9,189 nucleotides of DNA, taken from positions 1 to 9,189 of the forward strand of contig JAFGOU010000346.1 in NCBI GenBank assembly GCA_016926315.1. The letters run 5' to 3'. Origin of the DNA: Chitinispirillaceae bacterium (lineage in GTDB: Bacteria; Fibrobacterota; Chitinivibrionia; Chitinivibrionales; Chitinispirillaceae). This document shows positions 1 to 5,267 of this stretch, one piece after another. The translations under genes were made by a program, and so were the position numbers. The notes below the pieces were generated by a model, which was not told the DNA's origin, made no database searches, and saw only the letters and a program-made list of their open reading frames with translations. The first letter of the stretch is position 1. The number at the start of each line of letters is the position of its first letter.

Positions 1-1
1 G

Positions 2-409
2 TTCGTTCTTCCCGCCGGCGACCATGAACTGCTGACCGGCGAGCACGGGAACCGCCATCTCCGGTCCGTTGCTACCGTTACGGGTTACATCATTACCGCC
101 GACAACGGCATGGAGGGCACGGTACGGGGTTTTCTTGTCGATGACCGCACCTGGGCCATCAGGCGCGTCGTTTTCGTTCATGCAACCCCGGCATCAAAGG
201 CCGAACGTCTGCTTGATGTCGGGCTGATCGATTACATCGAGCAATCGATGGCGTGCATGCATGTGCAATTCCCCGGCGCCTTCCTGCAGTATTGTCCTGT
301 TTTTAATCCCGATCGTCACGTAAACATTCCCTACGAGGAGTTTCTCAACCGGACCGGATCCACCCGGCGCCAACAAACCGGCCGAGACGGTCATGGGACG
401 GACCGATGA
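2..409 (+). CDS. PRC-barrel domain protein, 3' part (5' end outside window)
   Basis: The reading frame is open from the window edge and ends at TGA 407-409, giving 135 visible codons. Around codons 20-55 it reads HLRSVATVTGYIITADNG, then VRGFLVDDRTWAIRRVV. This matches the familiar PRC-barrel pattern HLRS..VTGY.I.A.DG.IG.V.DFLVDD.TW.IRY.VV. The C-terminal part, with FNPDRHVNIPYEEFLNRTG, fits the tail of the common two-PRC-domain proteins (NREYEERLY..YGRP). The first PRC domain therefore probably lies upstream of the window. PRC-barrels are small beta-barrel modules found in RimM, photosynthetic reaction centre subunit H and many stress-associated proteins of unknown function. I see no transmembrane segment in the visible part. 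The 3' end overlaps the sigma factor start by four bases (ATGA, 406-409), so the two genes are probably one operon. Family assignment is fairly secure. The biological role is unknown. Confidence 0.8.
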   Translation, partial: FVLPAGDHELLTGEHGNRHLRSVATVTGYIITADNGMEGTVRGFLVDDRTWAIRRVVFVHATPASKAERLLDVGLIDYIEQSMACMHVQFPGAFLQYCPVFNPDRHVNIPYEEFLNRTGSTRRQQTGRDGHGTDR

Positions 410-1251
410 ACGCGAACCGTTGTTTCGACTCTCTGGACCTGTATTTCAGGGACATCGCCCGGTTCCGTCCCCTTGCCGCGGCCGAGGAGCGCCGGATCAT
501 GGCGGCCGTCAGAAACGGCGACCTGAAGGCCCGTGAAAAACTCATCACCGCAAACCTGCGTATCGTCATCAGCGTTGCACAGATATACAAGGGACAGGGC
601 GTCGATCTGTGCGACCTCATCAATGAAGGTAACCGCGGGCTGATCCGCGCTACGACCTCATTTGATGAGAAAAAAAATTTCAAGTTCATCTCGTATGCGG
701 TCTGGTGGATCAGGCAGGCGATCCTCAAGGCGCTTGCGGATCACTCCCGTCTCTGCCGCCTGCCGCTCAACGCGGTCGGGACCATACAAAAGATGACCCG
801 CGCTCAGGAGCAGCTCATGCAGCGGTTCAACCGTCCGCCGACATGGGACGAAATGGTCCACGCGAGCAGATGCGGCGGCGAGGTCGCGCAACAGGTCTTT
901 TTCGCGATGCAGCAGCCGCTCTCTTTTGATAATCCTGTCGTCGACGGCAGTGAAACGCATCTTTCCGAACGGGTGCCGGAACAGTCCTTCGGCTCCCCGG
1001 AAACGCATTTTTCACGGAACTGGTCCCGAAACACCATGGAACGCCTTCTCGCGTACCTTGACAACCGTGAGCATGCCGTCATCACCGCCTATTTCGGCAT
1101 CGGCAGAGGAAAACGCAGCACGCTTGAACACCTTGCGAAAAACCTCGGGCTCTCCCGCGAGCGCGTCCGGCAGATCAAGAGAGACGCGCTCCTTCGTCTC
1201 AGGAAAACCCCGTTCAGGAACGACCTTCTTGAGTGCGCGGCGGAAAGATAA
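406..1251 (+). CDS. RNA polymerase sigma factor, RpoD/sigma-70 family (group 2-like)
   Basis: A 281-residue protein with the core domains of a primary-type sigma factor but no region 1.1. Region 1.2 is at about residues 9-40 (SLDLYFRDIARF...EERRIMAAVRNGD). Region 2 is at about 44-120, including ANLRIVISVAQIY, DLINEGNRGLIRA and the -10-binding helix FISYAVWWIRQAI. Region 3 is at about 123-190. Region 4 is at about 210-268, with the -35-binding helix-turn-helix STLEHLAKNLGLSRERVRQIK. The regions 2.3-2.4 and 4.2 signatures are well kept, so it should recognise promoters close to those of the housekeeping factor. The absence of region 1.1 and the short length suggest an alternative group 2 factor (RpoS/SigB-like in role) rather than the essential RpoD, but this cannot be proven here. 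The start ATG overlaps the PRC-barrel stop codon, with only a weak purine stretch (GGGACGG, about 394-400) as ribosome site. That suggests translational coupling. No clear terminator follows. Confidence 0.93.
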   Translation: MNANRCFDSLDLYFRDIARFRPLAAAEERRIMAAVRNGDLKAREKLITANLRIVISVAQIYKGQGVDLCDLINEGNRGLIRATTSFDEKKNFKFISYAVWWIRQAILKALADHSRLCRLPLNAVGTIQKMTRAQEQLMQRFNRPPTWDEMVHASRCGGEVAQQVFFAMQQPLSFDNPVVDGSETHLSERVPEQSFGSPETHFSRNWSRNTMERLLAYLDNREHAVITAYFGIGRGKRSTLEHLAKNLGLSRERVRQIKRDALLRLRKTPFRNDLLECAAER

Positions 1252-1406
1252 TGAATTCATGCGCCATTTCGGTTTCCCCTTATTGAAAAAAAGATGGAAA
1301 GACGGCGGTGTCCTCTTGTTTTTTCCGTGGCCATGTTCACCCGGCCATTGTCTCCAAACGTATATTTAGTGCCTGTTCGTCAGGTGACGGCATGCAGGTC
1401 CAAAGT

Positions 1407-1445
1407 TTACGGCGGGGGATTTTATTTCCCCCTTGAGCGCCGTAA
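1407..1445 (+). other. Strong intergenic stem-loop
   Basis: TTACGGC (1407-1413) pairs with GCCGTAA (1439-1445), and directly inside it GGGGGA (1414-1419) pairs with TCCCCC (1427-1432). This leaves a 7-base T-rich loop and a one-sided 6-base bulge (TTGAGC). No T-run follows on the plus strand, so it is not a standard Rho-independent terminator. It could still mark the 3' end of the sigma factor transcript or belong to an unidentified small RNA. Confidence 0.5.
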
Positions 1446-1456
1446 CCGTATACTTA

Positions 1457-1506
1457 CCTTAAGCCGTCGAAAACGAAAAAAGATATCGTATGGCTTTACG
1501 GCATAT
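1457..1506 (+). repeat. Two-block intergenic element, copy 1 (upstream of treS)
   Basis: CCTTAAGCCG (1457-1466) and TATCGTATGGCT (1484-1495), followed by CGGCATAT (1499-1506). The same two blocks occur with perfect identity upstream of malQ, at 5113-5122 and 5142-5153. The spacers are 17 and 19 bases and both end in an A-run. The different spacer length breaks any common reading frame, so the conservation is not coding. AGCC (1462-1465) can pair with GGCT (1492-1495), and the same pairing is possible in the second copy. It may be an operator, an activator site or a small RNA structure. Confidence 0.7.
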
Positions 1507-1516
1507 GGTTCTGTCG

Positions 1517-1546
1517 TTCGCAATAGATATGCAAAAAGCGTATATT
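1517..1546 (+). promoter_or_regulatory. Candidate sigma-70 promoter for treS
   Basis: TTCGCA (1517-1522, 4 of 6 to the -35 consensus) is followed after 18 bases by TATATT (1541-1546, 5 of 6 to the -10 consensus). The start site would fall near 1553, giving a leader of about 150 nt before treS. The -10 region also reads TATATTTG, which fits the Bacteroidota/Chlorobiota-type -7 motif TAnnTTTG. Prediction by eye only. Confidence 0.4.
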
Positions 1547-1557
1547 TGTCAGACAAA
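1545..1557 (+). promoter_or_regulatory. Palindrome TTTGTC-A-GACAAA at predicted treS start site
   Basis: A perfect 6-base inverted repeat around one central base overlaps the end of the candidate -10 hexamer and the expected start site. That is a typical repressor operator position. A second inverted repeat built from a similar half, GACAAT-GT-ATTGTC, lies downstream at 1656-1669. No binding protein is identified. Confidence 0.35.
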
Positions 1558-1569
1558 GACCCTACATGC

Positions 1570-1682
1570 CTTTCAAGACTTCGCTTGAAAGACAAGCGCG
1601 CCAGTGGCGCGACACTATGGAACATATTACTATCGGGCGTTTTTCTGCCCGGAACGACAATGTATTGTCCGTCAAAACGCCC
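1570..1682 (+). promoter_or_regulatory. Structured 5' leader of treS (hairpin series)
   Basis: Three consecutive stem-loops precede the treS ribosome site. Hairpin 1 is CTTTCAAG (1570-1577) with CTTGAAAG (1584-1591), 8 perfect pairs and a 6-base loop. Hairpin 2 is CGCGCC (1597-1602) with GGCGCG (1606-1611) and loop AGT. Hairpin 3 is a long-range stem GGGCGTTTT (1635-1643) with AAAACGCCC (1674-1682), 9 perfect pairs, enclosing GACAAT-GT-ATTGTC (1656-1669). Within hairpin 3, CGGGC (1634-1638) can alternatively pair with GCCCG (1647?-1651 region), giving a competing fold. The third stem ends 9 bases before the AAGGTG ribosome site. This density of perfect stems suggests a functional RNA leader; no known riboswitch class was recognised. 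Confidence 0.5.
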
Positions 1683-1702
1683 TAAGACCCTAAGGTGCGA
1701 CC

Positions 1703-4700
1703 ATGCTCAGCGACGATCCTCTCTGGTATAAAGACGCGGTCATCTATCAAACCCATGTCAAGTCGTTCTTCGATTCCAGTGGCGACGGCATGGGAGATTT
1801 CATCGGGCTTTCCCAGAAGCTCGACTATCTCGAAACCCTCGGCGTGACCGCGGTCTGGCTCCAACCCTTCTACCCTTCGCCGCTCAAAGACGACGGATAT
1901 GATATTGCCGACTATCTTGATATACACCCGGCCTACGGTACGCTCAAGGACTTCCGCCATTTTCTCCGCGAAGCCCACGAACGGGGCATCCGTGTCATCA
2001 CCGAGCTCGTGCTCAACCACACGTCGAACCAGCATGTCTGGTTCAAGCGCGCCCGGACCTCCCCGCCCGGTTCAAAATGGCGCAATTACTACGTCTGGAG
2101 CGATGCACCCGACCGTTACCGCGACGCCCGGATCATCTTTAAGGACTTCGAGTCCTCGAACTGGAGTTGGGACCCGGTTGCCCACGCTTACTACTGGCAC
2201 CGTTTCTATGCGCACCAGCCCGACCTCAATTTTGAAAACCCTCAGGTGCACCGCGAGCTTTTCAAGGTGATCGATTTCTGGTTCGACATGGGCATCGACG
2301 GTTTGCGGCTCGACGCAGTGCCCTACCTGTACGAAGAGGAGGGGACCTCCTGCGAAAACCTGCCGAAAACCTACGAATTCCTGCGCAAGGTCCGGCTTCA
2401 CGTCGACAAGCACTTTTCCAACCGCATGCTGCTCGCCGAAGCCAACCAGTGGCCCGAGGATGCGGCGGCATATCTCGGCAAGGGCGACATCTGTCATATG
2501 GCATTCCACTTTCCCCTCATGCCGCGCATGTACATCGCGCTGCAGAAGGAGGACTGGTTCCCGATCACCGACATCCTCGAACAGACGCCGCATATTCCCG
2601 AAAACACCCAGTGGGCCATCTTCCTGCGCAACCACGACGAGCTGACGCTCGAAATGGTCACCGACGAGGAGCGCGACTACATGTACCGGCACTATGCCAA
2701 CGATCCGGCCGCACGGATCAACCTCGGCATCCGGCGCCGCCTTGCCCCTCTTGTCAACAACAGCCGGCGGCGGATCGAGCTGCTCAACATCCTGCTTTTC
2801 TCCATGCCCGGCACGCCCATCATCTACTACGGCGACGAGATCGGGATGGGCGACAACCACTATCTTGGAGACCGCAACGGAGTGCGCACCCCCATGCAAT
2901 GGTCGGGCGAACGCAACGCAGGTTTTTCTCATGTCAACCCCCAGCGGCTCTATCTTCCGGCCATCATCGATCCGGAGTACCACTATGAAACCGTGAACGT
3001 CGAAAACGAGGAGCGAAACCTTTCGTCGCTTCTGTGGTGGATGAAACGGGTCATCACGATGCGCAAAAACCATCCGGCCTTTTCCCGGGGAGATTTCGAA
3101 CAGGTGGTCGCCGACAACGCAAGCGTATTCGCCTTTACCCGCTCGCTCGGCGGGGAGATCATCCTCGTGGTCATCAACCTCTCCCGGTTTTGCCAGTCGG
3201 TCAAGCTCAATCTCGGGAAATTCACCGGGTATGAGCCGCGCGACGTGTTCAGCGGCAACCGGTTCCCGACCGTTGGCGAGGGACCGTACATGCTCACCAT
3301 GGGTTTCCACGACTATTACTGGCTGCGCCTTCACAAACCCCGGGAGCAGCTCAGGCTTGACGAAGGGGCCGATCCTCCCCTTATTGCCGTCACCGTCGAC
3401 TGGTGGGAACTTTTTGAAGGAATCAGGAAATCGCGGGTGGAGGCCGTCCTTCCGGCCTACCTGCAGCGTCGCAAGACCTCTGGTTGCCGCCCGCTTCCGA
3501 TCAGTGACGTCAGGATCACCGGCCATGTCATCGTTTCAAACGAGGGATTCCGCGCCGCATTGCTGCTGCTGCAGGTCCGATACGGCACCGGCGCCATGGA
3601 CACCATCCTCCTGCCGGTATCCCTGGCCGGCAAGGACCATGTTACCGCGGTGATCGGCCAGAACTCCAACCGCATTATCGCCCGTGTCAACGGACGGGCG
3701 GAAGGCATGCTGTACGACTGCTCCAGCGACACCGCGCTTGTGGCGCTCCTGTTCGAAACGGTCGCCAGACGGAACATCCTCCGCAACCGGCACAGCCCGT
3801 TCTTCTGCGCCGGCCTTTCCGCGGGAGAGTGGCCGTTTCCCGAGACCTTCACCGGCGCCATCCGCCAGCTCCGCGCGGAACGGTACAATTCCTCGTTTGT
3901 CTGGAACGATTCCCTTCACCTCAAGCTCTACCGACGGATCGAGCCGGGGACCAATCCCGAAGTCGAACTGCTGCACCATTGCGGAGGGCCGAACGAGGGG
4001 TTCCGGAATGTGCCGGGGTATCTCGGCTCGCTCGTGCTGCGCGTACGCAACGGCGACACATTGACATTCGGCATGGTTTCGAACTATATCGCCAACACCG
4101 GGACGGCATGGAACCTCGCCGTCGACGCCGCGATCAAATACCTTGAGCACCTGCTGTCTCTCCCTGCACCCGACATGGCGGCAACGCCTTCCATGGTGCT
4201 CCTGACCGGCTCCGGCACCGAAGAGGCGGAAAAAACGCTCGGCATGTTCGCGCCGGTGGCCAATCTCATCGGCAGACGTACCGCCGAATTCCACGATGCG
4301 CTTGCCGGAGGGGAGGAAACCGCGGAATTCACGCCCGAACCTTTTTCCCTGCACTATCAGCGATCGCTCTACCAGTCCGTTCGCAGCCGTATCCGGCAAC
4401 TGGTCGCCGCACTGCGCAACGAGCTGCCCCATCTTCAGGAGACGGACCGCACCGCCGGAGAGTGGCTCATCGGGAACGAGGCCGCGCTTATCGCATCGCT
4501 CCAGGTCATCATGAAGCAGCCGTTTCCCATCGTCAAAATACGGGTTCACGGAGACTACCGCCTCGAACACCTGCTGATGGCAGGAAACGACTGTTACATC
4601 AAGGACCTTGACGGCAGACAGGACCTAGCGCAGAGCGAGCGCCGGATCAAGCGTTCGGCGCTCCACGACCTTTCACGGATCATTCATTCCCTGCACACCG

Positions 4701-4996
4701 CCGTGCACAATGCCATGACCGTCGGCCTCAAGGTCCAGGAGAAACAGATCGTTCCGCTGCGGCCGTGGGCAGGCTACTGGTTCTCCTGCGCAGCGGCGCA
4801 CCTGTTCGATGCGTACAACCGCACGCTCCGCACCCCCCGCCTGATGCCGGCGTCCCCCGGACACCGCCTGATGCTGCTGCGGTTTTACCTCATGGATAAC
4901 GCCATCGACGACTGTGCGGCGCGCGCCACCCATGCTTTTGCCGGCATCGCGGCGCCCATCGAGTCGCTTAAAACCTACGAGGGGATGAACGTATAA
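1703..4996 (+). CDS. treS: Trehalose synthase (maltose alpha-glucosyltransferase) fused to a maltokinase-type domain
   Basis: A 1097-residue cytoplasmic fusion enzyme. Residues 1 to about 550 form the GH13 TreS part, which isomerises maltose and trehalose: start WYKDAVIYQTHVKSFFDS, region I ELVLNHTS (101-108), nucleophile D204 in GLRLDAVPY, acid/base E246 in LLAEANQWPE and the third carboxylate D312 in RNHDEL. YYGDEIGMGDN and DRNGVRTPMQW (375-400) are also typical of TreS. Residues from about 565 to the end resemble the N-cap and kinase of Pep2/Mak, which makes maltose-1-phosphate from maltose and ATP: NSSFVWNDSLHLKLYRRIEPGTNPEVE (729-755, K741 probable ATP lysine), then HGDYRLEHLL (949-958) and DLDG (968-971). 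The kinase loop is diverged from the usual HGDLHLGQVL and DFEGEP, so its activity is uncertain. The start is supported by AAGGTG (1692-1697), five bases ahead. A terminator follows. Confidence 0.95.
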   Translation: MLSDDPLWYKDAVIYQTHVKSFFDSSGDGMGDFIGLSQKLDYLETLGVTAVWLQPFYPSPLKDDGYDIADYLDIHPAYGTLKDFRHFLREAHERGIRVITELVLNHTSNQHVWFKRARTSPPGSKWRNYYVWSDAPDRYRDARIIFKDFESSNWSWDPVAHAYYWHRFYAHQPDLNFENPQVHRELFKVIDFWFDMGIDGLRLDAVPYLYEEEGTSCENLPKTYEFLRKVRLHVDKHFSNRMLLAEANQWPEDAAAYLGKGDICHMAFHFPLMPRMYIALQKEDWFPITDILEQTPHIPENTQWAIFLRNHDELTLEMVTDEERDYMYRHYANDPAARINLGIRRRLAPLVNNSRRRIELLNILLFSMPGTPIIYYGDEIGMGDNHYLGDRNGVRTPMQWSGERNAGFSHVNPQRLYLPAIIDPEYHYETVNVENEERNLSSLLWWMKRVITMRKNHPAFSRGDFEQVVADNASVFAFTRSLGGEIILVVINLSRFCQSVKLNLGKFTGYEPRDVFSGNRFPTVGEGPYMLTMGFHDYYWLRLHKPREQLRLDEGADPPLIAVTVDWWELFEGIRKSRVEAVLPAYLQRRKTSGCRPLPISDVRITGHVIVSNEGFRAALLLLQVRYGTGAMDTILLPVSLAGKDHVTAVIGQNSNRIIARVNGRAEGMLYDCSSDTALVALLFETVARRNILRNRHSPFFCAGLSAGEWPFPETFTGAIRQLRAERYNSSFVWNDSLHLKLYRRIEPGTNPEVELLHHCGGPNEGFRNVPGYLGSLVLRVRNGDTLTFGMVSNYIANTGTAWNLAVDAAIKYLEHLLSLPAPDMAATPSMVLLTGSGTEEAEKTLGMFAPVANLIGRRTAEFHDALAGGEETAEFTPEPFSLHYQRSLYQSVRSRIRQLVAALRNELPHLQETDRTAGEWLIGNEAALIASLQVIMKQPFPIVKIRVHGDYRLEHLLMAGNDCYIKDLDGRQDLAQSERRIKRSALHDLSRIIHSLHTAVHNAMTVGLKVQEKQIVPLRPWAGYWFSCAAAHLFDAYNRTLRTPRLMPASPGHRLMLLRFYLMDNAIDDCAARATHAFAGIAAPIESLKTYEGMNV

Positions 4997-5009
4997 CAGG
5001 GGTGTGTAA

Positions 5010-5036
5010 GCGGCAGTATCCGTCAGCATCCGCCGC
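5010..5036 (+). other. Weak stem-loop after treS
   Basis: GCGGC (5010-5014) can pair with GCCGC (5032-5036) across a 17-base loop, followed by a broken pyrimidine run (5041-5056). It may assist termination, but the better terminator lies just downstream. Confidence 0.25.
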
Positions 5037-5056
5037 AGGGTCATTTCTTTCCTTTC

Positions 5057-5090
5057 GTGACGGAATTGACCGTCGTTTTTGTTATCTTTC
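5057..5090 (+). terminator. Rho-independent terminator of treS
   Basis: GACGG (5059-5063) pairs with CCGTC (5070-5074) around a 6-base loop, extendable by two G-T wobbles. It is followed immediately by GTTTTTGTTATCTTT. The geometry is classic and it lies 60 bases after the treS stop codon, implying that malQ is transcribed mainly from its own promoter. Confidence 0.65.
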
Positions 5091-5112
5091 CGGGTCTTCG
5101 TTATGTAATTTT

Positions 5113-5167
5113 CCTTAAGCCGGCGGCGCCGGAAAAATGGTTATCGTATGGCTCCCCGGCAGCATAT
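5113..5167 (+). repeat. Two-block intergenic element, copy 2 (upstream of malQ)
   Basis: CCTTAAGCCG (5113-5122) and TATCGTATGGCT (5142-5153), then CCCCGGCAGCATAT (5154-5167), match the element before treS. Here the spacer contains a strong stem, CCGGCG-G-CGCCGG (5120-5132), followed by AAAAA. In copy 1 this place holds only a minimal TCG/CGA hairpin followed by an A-run. AGCC (5118-5121) and GGCT (5150-5153) can pair as in copy 1. It sits about 100-150 bases ahead of malQ. Confidence 0.7.
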
Positions 5168-5185
5168 CGCAGACAGTAAACAACA

Positions 5186-5204
5186 GGGGGTTTCCCGCCC
5201 CCCC
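5186..5204 (+). other. G5/C7 stem-loop in malQ leader
   Basis: GGGGG (5186-5190) can pair with part of the C7 run (5198-5204) around a 7-base loop. There is no T-run, so it is not a standard terminator. It may form in the 5' leader of malQ; significance unclear. Confidence 0.3.
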
Positions 5205-5251
5205 GGACGAAGAACAAATATACCTTATCCTGTTTCCGTCCGTACAATCCT

Positions 5252-5267
5252 TGAAAGGGTTCTTTCA
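5252..5267 (+). promoter_or_regulatory. malQ ribosome site inside a hairpin
   Basis: TGAAAG (5252-5257) pairs perfectly with CTTTCA (5262-5267) around the loop GGTT. The likely Shine-Dalgarno AAAGGG (5254-5259) forms part of the stem and loop, and the A of the malQ start codon is the last paired base. Folding would partly hide the translation start, so initiation may be modulated by RNA structure. Confidence 0.4.

Larger units (their letters stand above)
1252..1702 (+). other. 451-base regulatory intergenic region upstream of treS
   Basis: No convincing protein gene lies here. The region is visibly richer in A+T than the flanking genes. It holds, in order: a T-rich stretch near 1317-1324 without a good stem before it; a weak TGGCC/GGCCA hairpin (1328-1347); a strong stem at 1407-1445; a two-block element shared with the malQ upstream region (1457-1506); a candidate promoter (1517-1546) with a palindrome at its expected start site; and a series of hairpins (1570-1682) just before the treS ribosome site. 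A GCATAT/ATATGC inverted repeat (1501-1506 and 1527-1532) lies between the shared element and the candidate -10 hexamer. Confidence 0.7.

Noticed and set aside
1285..1324. Possible Rho-independent terminator of the sigma factor gene (T-run near 1317-1324)
   Set aside because: Only three consecutive pairs (GAC with GTC) can be formed before the T-run, too weak to call.
1294..1731. Plus-strand open frame of 145 codons between the sigma factor and treS
   Set aside because: Its composition is unlike the neighbours and rich in Arg/Lys/Ser. It has no recognisable domain or ribosome site, runs through several perfect hairpins and overlaps the treS start out of frame. The shared intergenic element does not keep the frame.
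2072..3526. Minus-strand open frame of 484 codons
   Set aside because: Lies entirely antisense to the well-supported treS GH13 domain; the peptide has no family resemblance and follows the codon bias of treS in mirror image.
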